A DNA stretch of 64,000 nucleotides, from the NCBI RefSeq assembly GCF_019431375.1, contig NZ_CP080267.1, forward strand, positions 3,684,540 to 3,748,539. The letters run 5' to 3'. Every line of letters starts with the position of its first letter. The first letter of the stretch is position 1. Positions 28,592-35,901 of this stretch are shown one piece after another. The DNA comes from Alcanivorax sp. GTDB lineage: Bacteria; Pseudomonadota; Gammaproteobacteria; Pseudomonadales; Alcanivoracaceae. Both the position numbers and the translations under genes were made by a program. The notes under the pieces were generated by a model. It saw only the letters and a program-made list of their open reading frames with translations. It had not been told where the DNA came from and did no database searches.

Positions 28592-29263
28592 CTACGGCTG
28601 CTCCAGCCGATACCCCACCCCATAAACACTACCAATCCAGTCATGGGACTGGTCGTCGCCGTCGTTGAGTTTGCGGCGCAGTTTGCGGATGTGGCTGTCG
28701 ATGGTGCGGTCGGAAACGACCCGGTGGTCCTGGTAGATTTCATCCATCAACTGGTCTCGGGACCAGATGCGTCCGGGGTGGCGGGCCAGGGTGGCGAGCA
28801 GGGCGAATTCGATGGCGGTGAGGGCCACCCGTTGTTTGCCCATGACCGCCTCGTAGCGCTCTTCGTCCAGGGTCAGTGTTGGGGCGGTGCTGTCCAGTTG
28901 CGGGTTGGCCCGGCGCAGTACGGCCTTGATCCTGGCCACCACTTCCCGTGGGCTGAACGGTTTGCAGATATAATCGTCGGCGCCCAGTTCCAGCCCCAGC
29001 AGCCGATCCACCTCATCCACCCGGGCGGTGACCATCAGGATCGGTACCTGGCTGTGCTGGCGGATGGCCTTGCACACTTCCAAGCCGTCGCCGTCCGGCA
29101 GCATCAGGTCCAGCAGGATGGCCTGAAAGTGTTCCTTTTTTGCCAGAGTCATGGCGGTCCGGGCGCTGTCGGTTTGTTCGGTCAGGAAGTGGGCATGCTG
29201 GAGATAGTCCGCCATCAGTTGTGACAGACGTGGCTCGTCTTCCACGATCAGGATGCGATTCAT
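28592..29263 (-). CDS. baeR: Response regulator BaeR-like (intact operon)
   Basis: 223 aa OmpR-type regulator identical to 16367-17038, with receiver Asp in LLDLMLPDGDG, Lys in CKPFSPRE and a winged-helix C-terminus. The ATG at 29263 overlaps the stop of baeS (ATGA), indicating translational coupling in an operon baeS-baeR. Similarity to E. coli BaeR over the receiver alpha4-beta5 region and the presence of a spy-like gene downstream suggest an envelope-stress or efflux regulon. The signal is not shown. Confidence 0.9.
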   Translation of the reverse strand: MNRILIVEDEPRLSQLMADYLQHAHFLTEQTDSARTAMTLAKKEHFQAILLDLMLPDGDGLEVCKAIRQHSQVPILMVTARVDEVDRLLGLELGADDYICKPFSPREVVARIKAVLRRANPQLDSTAPTLTLDEERYEAVMGKQRVALTAIEFALLATLARHPGRIWSRDQLMDEIYQDHRVVSDRTIDSHIRKLRRKLNDGDDQSHDWIGSVYGVGYRLEQP

Positions 29264-30612
29264 GGTGCCTCTCCCGGCAGGGTGATGCGAATGCGGACGC
29301 CGCCCAGGGGGCTGTGCTCCGCGCCGATGGTACCGCCGTGGGCTTCGACAATCCGCTGGCAAATGGCCAGCCCCAGGCCAGCGCCGCCGGTGCGACGGTT
29401 GCGTGAGCTTTCCACACGGTACAAATGATCGAACAGGCGGGGCAGGGCGTCGTCAGGTACTCCGGGGGCGCTATCTTCGATCAGCAGTTCCCAGTTGTCT
29501 GGTCGCTGTGTCAGCGAGATGCTCAGGGTGCCGCCACTGGCGGTGTACTTGAGAGAGTTCTGTAGCAGGTTGTCCAGCAGCTGGCGAATGCGCACCGGGT
29601 CCATATCCACAACGGCCTGTTCGGGAAGGCGGGTCTCCAGGCTGATGGTTTGCTGGGCAAAGCTGTTGCGATAGCTGTCCACCACCTCGCCAAGCAGGTC
29701 CGCCAGATCGTCCCGATGAAACTGGTAGCGCAGATTGCCGCCGTCAGCCAGCGCCAGGTCGTGCAGGTCGTTGATCAGGTGGGTGAGCTGGGCCACTTCC
29801 CCTTCCAGGGACTTGATGAACTCCGGGCTCAGGGGGCGAATGCCATCGCTGATGGCTTCCAGCTCGCCCTGCAGGATCGCCACCGGGGTGCGCAGCTCGT
29901 GGGCGATATCCGAGAACCAGCGCTGGCGGGCCTGCTGGCCCTGATCCAGCCGCTGGGCCAACTGATTGACCTGTTTGGTAAGGGTGCCCAGTTCGTCCCG
30001 GCGCCGGGTTTCCAGGCGGGCGCTGTAGTGGCCTTCCTGCAGGTCGCGGGTGTGGTTGGACAGAGCAAGAATCGGTGCAACCAGATGGCGGGCCAGCAGC
30101 CAGGACACCAGTAGCGACAACGCCACGCCCACAAACAGCATCCAGCCCATGAAGCGAAGCTGGCGGCCCATGAAGCGCTGGTCCAGTTTGTCTCGGATGG
30201 CGTCCTGATCCGGATAGGTCAGGTAGCCGATGATGCCGTTACCGACCTGGATCGGAATTTTCGAACGGAACTTCGGTGGTGCCGGTGGTCCCAGCAGCCG
30301 TTGTTTGTTGGCATCCAGCAGTTGCAGGTGGCGGTGGTCGCCGCGGCTGTCCCGGTCGTCATCCCTATCACCGGCCAGCCGGTAGAGTCGCTTGAGCAGA
30401 CGGGGGTCGTCCACCAGGAACTGCCAGCCGCCACGCTGCTGGTAGAGCAGACCCAGGTGATCTGCCAGCCTTTCTACCTGGGCTTGCTGGCGTTCATCCA
30501 GATAGGTTTCCAGGCTACCCAGAAACGACAGGTAATAGAAACCGCTGGCTGCCAGGGTGAGCACCAGGAAGGTGGAAAGGAAAATGACAAAGAGTTTGTT
30601 GCGGATGCCCAT
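29260..30612 (-). CDS. baeS: Envelope-stress sensor histidine kinase BaeS-like
   Basis: 450-aa inner-membrane kinase. The N-terminal membrane helix (about residues 7-30) is followed by a periplasmic domain of about 125 residues, a second helix near 155-175, and a HAMP region (LSNHTRDLQEGHYSARLE). The phospho-accepting His lies in FSDIAHELRTPVA. The N box is QLLDNLLQNSLKYT, with G boxes DSAPGVPDD and GGAGLGLAI. SSRNRRTGGAGLGLAICQRI and GELEAISDG closely resemble E. coli BaeS. First gene of a two-gene operon with baeR. This is the only full-length copy; the one at 17035 lacks the sensor half. Confidence 0.92.
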   Translation of the reverse strand: MGIRNKLFVIFLSTFLVLTLAASGFYYLSFLGSLETYLDERQQAQVERLADHLGLLYQQRGGWQFLVDDPRLLKRLYRLAGDRDDDRDSRGDHRHLQLLDANKQRLLGPPAPPKFRSKIPIQVGNGIIGYLTYPDQDAIRDKLDQRFMGRQLRFMGWMLFVGVALSLLVSWLLARHLVAPILALSNHTRDLQEGHYSARLETRRRDELGTLTKQVNQLAQRLDQGQQARQRWFSDIAHELRTPVAILQGELEAISDGIRPLSPEFIKSLEGEVAQLTHLINDLHDLALADGGNLRYQFHRDDLADLLGEVVDSYRNSFAQQTISLETRLPEQAVVDMDPVRIRQLLDNLLQNSLKYTASGGTLSISLTQRPDNWELLIEDSAPGVPDDALPRLFDHLYRVESSRNRRTGGAGLGLAICQRIVEAHGGTIGAEHSPLGGVRIRITLPGEAP

Positions 30613-30700
30613 GGCAAAACATCGTCAATCCGGGCTTACAGTGTAGCCCGAGCCTCCGCTTTTGCGTCAGGGTTGCACAATGTTTTCACAATGAGGAGCG

Positions 30701-30846
30701 GCAAGCTTCAAGCAGCAAGTTACAACACGGATGAGGTTTGGAGTTTGAGTGAAATGCTCTGTCCGCACTTAACGCTGATTCGCGGGAAGAGCATTTGAGT
30801 GCCTGACAATTCTTTTTCGCGTTGTAGCTTGAGGCTTGCAGCTTGC
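30701..30846. repeat. Inverted-arm heptamer element downstream of pduO-type gene (E2)
   Basis: Two 26-bp arms (30701-30726 and 30821-30846) of CAAGCTn-type heptamers in inverted orientation, matching at about 22 of 26 positions. A second nested inverted repeat (AAATGCTCT at 30752-30760 with AGAGCATTT at 30788-30796) lies inside. It accounts for most of the 290-bp gap between baeS and the adenosyltransferase gene. Confidence 0.75.
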
Positions 30847-30905
30847 TTCCTGCTTCGATTGCCACAGGCTGTTCGGTGGCACGATTCCCTCTGCGGTAAG
30901 CGGGG

Positions 30906-31478
30906 TCAGCCCCTCTGTGTCTTCGGCTCCCAGAGTACTTCCGGGGACTCCTGGCGCAGGTTGATCACCCTGGCCATCACGAACAATAAATCGGAAAGCC
31001 GGTTGACCAGGGCCAGGCTCACCGGGTTGACGGCGTCTTCGTCGGCTTCTTGCAGAGCCACGAAGTGGCGCTCGGTGCGTCGGGCCACCGTGCGGCAGTG
31101 GTGGCACCAGGCAGCGTCCGGATGGCCGCCGGGGAGCACGAATTCCTTTAAAGGCGGCAGCTCCGCATTGAAGGTGTCCGCCCGGGATTCCAGCTCCACC
31201 AGATCATGATCGTCAATCACGCGATGCCCGGGGATCGCCAGCTCGCCGCCAATATCGAACAGCAATTGCTGGGTCAGGCCAAGTGCTGTATCCAGATCCG
31301 CATCCAGGGATCGGGCGCGCAACACCCCCAGGCTGCTGTTCAGTTCATCCAGTTCACCCAGTACCTGAATGCGGGGGTGCCACTTGCTGACCCGGCTGCC
31401 ATCGGCCAGCCCGGTATCACCGCGGTCGCCAGTGCGGGTGATCACCCGGTTGATGCGGGTCTTGTCCTTGTCGCTCAT
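30906..31478 (-). CDS. pduO: PduO-type ATP:cob(I)alamin adenosyltransferase
   Basis: Forms adenosylcobalamin from ATP and cob(I)alamin; cytoplasmic trimer. 190 aa, normal for the PduO/MMAB family. Visible signatures are the N-terminal ATP-binding block TRTGDRGDTGLADGSRVSK, GELDELNSSLG, the FVLPGG loop, and the C-terminal NRLSDLLFVMAR. The ATG at 31478 starts the canonical N-terminus; further upstream in-frame codons run through the REP-like hairpin and are not coding. It lies downstream of a TonB-dependent receptor on the same strand with 82 bp between; the pairing hints at, but does not prove, a cobalamin substrate for that receptor. Confidence 0.92.
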   Translation of the reverse strand: MSDKDKTRINRVITRTGDRGDTGLADGSRVSKWHPRIQVLGELDELNSSLGVLRARSLDADLDTALGLTQQLLFDIGGELAIPGHRVIDDHDLVELESRADTFNAELPPLKEFVLPGGHPDAAWCHHCRTVARRTERHFVALQEADEDAVNPVSLALVNRLSDLLFVMARVINLRQESPEVLWEPKTQRG

Positions 31479-31512
31479 GGTGGCTCCTGATGGGGGCGCG
31501 TATAGCACTTTT

Positions 31513-31546
31513 CCCGTTGGAGCCTTGCGAGCAAGGCTCCAACGGG
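31513..31546. repeat. REP-like hairpin between pduO-type gene and TonB receptor
   Basis: Perfect 16-bp stem (CCCGTTGGAGCCTTGC at 31513-31528 with its complement at 31531-31546) with a two-base loop. The core TTGGAGCCTTGC(T/G)CGCAAGG is shared with the pair at 55182-55261, so it belongs to a dispersed REP family rather than being a simple terminator. Confidence 0.7.
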
Positions 31547-31560
31547 TTTGCGGTAAAGCT

Positions 31561-33465
31561 TTAGAACTCCACGCCAAGCGCGGCGCGGTAGTGGCGTTCC
31601 GGTAACGGATACAGCGTGGCCATGTTTGTGTTGTTGCTGAAGTTACCGTAATCCACCACCCGATGATCTTCCAGGTTGTAGACCCCGGCCTTGAGATAAA
31701 CGGCCCGGTAGCGGGCGGTCAGTTGCAGATCCGTGGTGCGGTAGTGGTCCAGTTTTCGGAAGCGGTTGTCCAGGTCACCGTCAAAGCGGCGATCCCCCAC
31801 ATAACGGTGACTGATCTGGGTAGACAGCCAGGACAGGGCCTGCCAGTCGGCGATCAGCTGCATGGTATGTTCAGGCACCAGCGGTACGTCGTTGCGGTCG
31901 AAGGGGCCGCCGTCGAAACGGGCCTGCTGGGCGCTGGCGTTGATGGTCAGCATCAGGTCCTTGTCCAGCCGCCAGCGGGAATTGATGCTGACGCCCTTGT
32001 GTACGGTGCGATCTTCCAGGTTACGGTTGGTGCCAAAGGCACCGGCGGTGGGGTCGAAAACGATTTCGTTGTCGATCTCGGCCCGCCAGAAAGTCAGGGT
32101 GGAATGCTGACGTCCCTGGGACCAGCTGGCCCCGGTGGTGAAACCCTTGCCGGTCTGCGGATCAATGGGCGGATTGAAGGGGCTCAGTTCATCCACGTTG
32201 GCAATGCGCACACTGCGCTGGGCACCGGCGAACAGGGCCAGGTTGCCGGTGAAGGTATAGCGGATGCCACCCTCGTACATTTCCCCGTCCTGTTCCTTGT
32301 CCGCCCCTTCGCCACTGAGGGTGCTTTCCAGTTTCCGGGCGCCGGCACTCAGAGACAGTTTCGGGGTCAGGCTGACCAGATTGTGCAGATACCAGGCCCG
32401 CTGACTTTGCTCCAGCTTCCGGTTACCGAAACTGGTTTGACTGTCGTAATCGTATTCGTGCAGGTCCAGGCCCAAGGTCCAGTTGTGCACCGCGTCGCCG
32501 GTGGCGAGCTGGCCTTCCAGCTTGGGGGTGACGCTGTAGCTCTCCACCACGGTTTCACCGAAGCTGCCGCTGGAGACATAGTCGAAGGTCTGTTCCTGTC
32601 GACGTTTGCTGGCTTCCAGGGTCAGCGCGGTGTTGCCACGCAGGGCAATGCGCAGGCCCGGCATCAGCCAGTAGTTGTCTTGCTCGGCATCGTCGAAGGG
32701 TGTGTCAGTGCCTTGCGGGTCGTTGCGAAATTGTGCATCGGTGCGACCGCCGGGCAGGCCCTGCTCCTGGTCTTCGCCGCTGGCGGTGAAGTAGGCCTCA
32801 ATGCCGTCCTGCTGATAACGCAGGTCGGCGAAGGCGTTGTGATTACGCACCTCGTTGTTGTCCCTGTAACCGTCGCTGTCCAGGGTGCTCATGGCCACGG
32901 CGCCGCTCAGGTTGCCCTGGTGGCCGGTGGCGTAGGCGCTACCGCCCAGGGAGTCATAGCTGCCGCCGTTCACTTCCAGTCCGGCACTGTTCTCATAGCG
33001 ACGGCGGGTGATGATATTGATCACCCCGCCCACGGCACCATTGCCGTACAGCGCGGCGCCAGCGCCGGGGAGAATCTCGATACGTTCAATGGCGGCAAGT
33101 GGAATACCACTGAGAAAGGGGCTGGCCAGATCGATATTCGACAGGCGGCGACCATTGAGCAGTATCAGGGTGTTCTGGTTGGCGGTGGCACCGAAGCCCA
33201 GCAGGTCCAGGCTGGCCTCGCTGCCGTTAATACCATAAAGCTGGCTGGCCTGCAGGCCGCCTACCGTATCCAGCACTTCCGTCAGGTTGCTGGCGGGCAT
33301 GCTGGCCAGGGTTTCCCGGTCCAGGGTCAGGGTGCCGGTGGGCAGCTCCCCGGCCAGACTGGGGTGGCTGGCGCCGCTGACTTTCACTGCCTTGAGTTCG
33401 TTATCGGCCAGGGTCAGGCCGCTGATGGCAATCAGGCCGACTGAGAGAAGGTGTCGAGGTTGCAT
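31561..33465 (-). CDS. TonB-dependent outer-membrane receptor
   Basis: 634-aa receptor. The signal peptide (about residues 1-20) is followed by a short TonB-box region (LKAVKVSG). The plug domain is about 40-155, with LILLNGRRLSNID, IERIEILPGAGAALYGNGA and VGGVINIIT. A beta-barrel of alternating strands follows to a C-terminal Phe (GVEF), the usual outer-membrane insertion signal. Size and plug resemble BtuB-like and siderophore receptors. The neighbouring cobalamin adenosyltransferase suggests a corrinoid substrate, but no cobalamin riboswitch could be recognised upstream, so substrate remains open. Confidence 0.88.
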   Translation of the reverse strand: MQPRHLLSVGLIAISGLTLADNELKAVKVSGASHPSLAGELPTGTLTLDRETLASMPASNLTEVLDTVGGLQASQLYGINGSEASLDLLGFGATANQNTLILLNGRRLSNIDLASPFLSGIPLAAIERIEILPGAGAALYGNGAVGGVINIITRRRYENSAGLEVNGGSYDSLGGSAYATGHQGNLSGAVAMSTLDSDGYRDNNEVRNHNAFADLRYQQDGIEAYFTASGEDQEQGLPGGRTDAQFRNDPQGTDTPFDDAEQDNYWLMPGLRIALRGNTALTLEASKRRQEQTFDYVSSGSFGETVVESYSVTPKLEGQLATGDAVHNWTLGLDLHEYDYDSQTSFGNRKLEQSQRAWYLHNLVSLTPKLSLSAGARKLESTLSGEGADKEQDGEMYEGGIRYTFTGNLALFAGAQRSVRIANVDELSPFNPPIDPQTGKGFTTGASWSQGRQHSTLTFWRAEIDNEIVFDPTAGAFGTNRNLEDRTVHKGVSINSRWRLDKDLMLTINASAQQARFDGGPFDRNDVPLVPEHTMQLIADWQALSWLSTQISHRYVGDRRFDGDLDNRFRKLDHYRTTDLQLTARYRAVYLKAGVYNLEDHRVVDYGNFSNNTNMATLYPLPERHYRAALGVEF

Positions 33466-33589
33466 CGGTATTCCACGAATCCGGATAAGTGCCCGCTACG
33501 ATGGCGAAAAACGGCGTTTAATTCCAGTGCTGATTGGTAAAAGCCGTTGCGGGGGAGAGACACATAAAGGTTAGGTGCCGGGGAGCATT

Positions 33590-33676
33590 GAGGTTCGAGT
33601 TGCGAGAAGCGAGTTTCGAAGAGCACGACCATGATGCCGGGAAACCAGATTTTCGTGCCTCGTATCTCGCAATGGC
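33590..33676. repeat. Inverted-arm heptamer element at the 3' end of panE (E3)
   Basis: The left arm has GAGnnnC heptamers (GAGTTGC, GAGAAGC, GAGTTTC). The right arm, CGTGCCTCGTATCTCGCAA, is its inverted counterpart, ending next to the panE stop codon. The centre (CCAGATTTTCG) is alike in E4 at 34660-34743, so these two are copies of one element. The remaining bases between the receptor and panE show nothing else. Confidence 0.72.
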
Positions 33677-33677
33677 G

Positions 33678-34556
33678 CTATCGGGCCGTCAGTGCGGCGA
33701 GTACCTTCCTGTTGACGGGGACCGCCAATCCCAGCCTGTCTGCCTGTGTTACCAGCCAGCCATTGATGGCATCGACTTCTGTCGGGGCGCCCCGTTGCCG
33801 GTCCGCGCGCATGGAGGACGTATTGCCGGCGGTGGCTCGGGCTATCGCAAGCACATTCTCCAGAGAGTGGCCGGGCCAAGCCGGATCCAGTTGCTGCAAT
33901 ACCTGATCCGCCTCTTCGCAAAGCCGTTCGGCCTGCTTGCGCAAGGTCGGGTCATCGTTAACACGGCCATTGGGGACATCGTGAAGGGCGGTCAACGGAT
34001 TGATCACCGCATTGGCGACCAGCTTGTGCCACTGGCGTGGGCGGATATTGTCTTCCCAGTGCAGGTGTGGCCAGTGTTCGGTCAGTGCAGCAAACCAGGT
34101 GGGTGGCGCGGTGCTGCCTCCCAGCCAGGTGTTATTTTCCGCCACCACCGTATGGTCCGGGTGCAGCCCTTTGACGGCGCTGGTGGTGACAGCTTCCAGC
34201 GCGGAGCACCCTGCCGGCAACAGGCCATCCAGGGCGCCCAGTCCATTCTGAAAACGAAGGACCAGAGAGTCGGCGTCAAGACGACCCGCCAGTGGCGCCA
34301 TCGCCTGACGGGTATAGGGGGTTTTGACTGCCACCAGCAAATGGTCGATACGGTCGGGCAGGGCAGCAGGATCCAGCACCGGCAACGACAAGGTTTGCTG
34401 ACGTCCGTCCGGCAGCCACAGCGTCTTTTCCAGTGGTGCTGGGGAGGCGTGGCGAATCACGGTAACGCCATGCCCGGCCCGGGTCAGATACCAGGCCGCC
34501 AGGGTGCCCATATTGCCGGCACCCAGTAAAAACCAGTGGGGGGAAGTGTGGGGCAT
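33678..34556 (-). CDS. panE: 2-dehydropantoate 2-reductase family (PanE/ApbA)
   Basis: NADPH-dependent reduction of ketopantoate to pantoate in pantothenate/CoA synthesis is the expected role. 292 aa. The Rossmann motif is LLGAGNMGTLAAWYL at the N-terminus, followed by LVAVKTPYT, RFQNGLGALD, the catalytic Lys in RQWHKLVANAVINPLTAL, and NTSSMRADRQRGAPTEVDAI with the substrate-binding Ser/Glu. The ATG at 34556 gives the motif its usual distance from the N-terminus; longer in-frame extensions pass through repeat sequence. It stands alone between two related heptamer elements. The family also contains other 2-oxo-acid reductases, so exact substrate is inferred. Confidence 0.88.
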   Translation of the reverse strand: MPHTSPHWFLLGAGNMGTLAAWYLTRAGHGVTVIRHASPAPLEKTLWLPDGRQQTLSLPVLDPAALPDRIDHLLVAVKTPYTRQAMAPLAGRLDADSLVLRFQNGLGALDGLLPAGCSALEAVTTSAVKGLHPDHTVVAENNTWLGGSTAPPTWFAALTEHWPHLHWEDNIRPRQWHKLVANAVINPLTALHDVPNGRVNDDPTLRKQAERLCEEADQVLQQLDPAWPGHSLENVLAIARATAGNTSSMRADRQRGAPTEVDAINGWLVTQADRLGLAVPVNRKVLAALTAR

Positions 34557-34583
34557 AAGATCGCAGGCCAAAGAACCGATTTT

Positions 34584-34616
34584 TACCACAGAGGACACAG
34601 AGAACACAGAGTTAAC
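34584..34616. repeat. CACAGAGGACACAGAG-type dispersed repeat
   Basis: Nine-base periodic ACCACAGAGG/ACACAGAGA/ACACAGAG sequence directly upstream of panE. Similar sequences are widespread in intergenic DNA of many bacteria; no function assigned. Confidence 0.5.
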
Positions 34617-34659
34617 GGGGTATTCTTGTGGGCGCGTAGCAATGATCGACGGTGCCAGG

Positions 34660-34743
34660 GTCGAGTTGCGAGACGCGAGTTTCGTCAATCAACACCCAGG
34701 AGCTGAGAATGCCAGGTTTTCGCTCCTTGTATCTCGCAACTGG
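34660..34743. repeat. Inverted-arm heptamer element (E4), sister of E3
   Basis: The left arm GAGTTGC-GAGACGC-GAGTTTC (34663-34683) and right arm CTCCTTGTATCTCGCAACT (34722-34741) are inverted, and the centre CCAGGTTTTCG matches E3. It is directly followed by a REP-like unit. Confidence 0.72.
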
Positions 34744-34750
34744 ATTGGGC

Positions 34751-34776
34751 TATCGCGCCGCCAGCGACGCTCCTAC
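34751..34776. repeat. REP-like unit
   Basis: TATCGCGCCGCCAGCGACGC followed by TCCTACAG; the same 24-bp sequence occurs as both arms of the inverted pair at 51522-51549 / 51621-51645. Only one orientation is present here. Confidence 0.65.
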
Positions 34777-34792
34777 AGCAGGGGGGCGTCAT

Positions 34793-35743
34793 TCACACAT
34801 TGGCGCTGGCGGATACGATGCGTCGTTCGCTGAGGGACTGATCCAGCTCTGCCAGGGCCTGCTCGAACATCTGCTCGGCACTGCTGTTGCCTTCGGAGGC
34901 GGCGATTGCCATGCTCACCTGCAGGCTCAGGAAGCCGGCGGCGGTCTGGTAGGCCCGGTGGTTGAGGCCTTCATACAGGCGCCGGAAACCGGTGGGGTCG
35001 CAGTGGCTCAGCTGGGGTTGCCAGGTGATCAGGGCAAACTGGTCGGTCTGCAAGCGGCACAGATGATCCATGGGGCGCACCGACTGGCGCAGGCGCCGGC
35101 TGAACGCCAGTACCCCCTGCTGTATGACCTTGTCACCGCGCTGGACACGCAGGGCCTCGAAGTCTTCCAGGCGAAGCATTAATAGACAGGCCGCACCGCC
35201 GCGTTTTTCCGCCTGCTTCAGGGTATTCTGCAACGCGCGCAGGGCATCCTGGCGATTGCCGAAACCGGTAAGTGGATCGATCAGGGCGTGGCGTTTGAGC
35301 TGACGGTTCACGGTCAGCATGCGCTGATAGTCGGTCTGTACCCGGTTGTGGCGCTGGATAATGCGGTCCGCGGCCATCACCCGGTGATGTAGCTGCTCGG
35401 TCATGGCGGATTTGGACACAAAATCATCCACGCCCTGATCAAAGGCCTGTTGCAGGGCATCCACCCCTTCGCGGGCGGTGAGCAGCAGTACGTAGGTGTA
35501 GCGATTGCTGGCTTCGTCGCTTTGACGAATGCGGCGGGTCAGCTCCAGGCCGTCCATGCCGGGCATCAGCCAGTCTGCGACAACCAGATCGGCGGGCTGC
35601 TCGGTCAGTTGACCAAGGGCGTCGTGGGCGCTGTGGGCGTGGCGAATGCGAGTGTAACCGGCAGAGGCGAGGGTACGATTAACCACCGCCGCCGAGAAGC
35701 GAGCATCATCCACAACCAGAATATCGAGTTCCGAGTGACTCAT
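34793..35743 (-). CDS. Response regulator with degenerate GGDEF domain
   Basis: 316 aa. The receiver domain (residues 6-125) has the acidic pocket VVDDA, phospho-acceptor Asp in VVADWLMPGMDG and Lys in FVSKSA. A linker helix and a GGDEF-like domain follow, beginning LIDPLTGFGNRQ. At the active site the expected (G/S)GDEF is replaced by LQTDQF, so diguanylate cyclase activity is unlikely and the domain may bind a nucleotide or a partner instead. No histidine kinase is adjacent. An upstream region of about 150 bp separates it from divergent ampG. Confidence 0.88.
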   Translation of the reverse strand: MSHSELDILVVDDARFSAAVVNRTLASAGYTRIRHAHSAHDALGQLTEQPADLVVADWLMPGMDGLELTRRIRQSDEASNRYTYVLLLTAREGVDALQQAFDQGVDDFVSKSAMTEQLHHRVMAADRIIQRHNRVQTDYQRMLTVNRQLKRHALIDPLTGFGNRQDALRALQNTLKQAEKRGGAACLLMLRLEDFEALRVQRGDKVIQQGVLAFSRRLRQSVRPMDHLCRLQTDQFALITWQPQLSHCDPTGFRRLYEGLNHRAYQTAAGFLSLQVSMAIAASEGNSSAEQMFEQALAELDQSLSERRIVSASANV

Positions 35744-35901
35744 CCGTGTGTTCTTATTGTTGTTATGTCGAGAATCTCACTCGACTATAGCGGGTTTCTT
35801 ATTTGATGGAAAATTGTACACGATATGCTGATTTTTGTACTTCCTTGTTTTTTTAGTTCCGCCCCTCTGCTCTCTCTGTCATCCGGCCGGGGAGTGCGAG
35901 C

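Noticed and set aside
31663..33444. 593-codon plus-strand frame opposite the TonB receptor
   Set aside because: A GC-rich shadow frame; the receptor strand shows signal peptide, plug motifs and a C-terminal Phe.
33466..33589. Cobalamin riboswitch upstream of the TonB receptor
   Set aside because: No B12 box or recognisable riboswitch core could be found on the minus strand.
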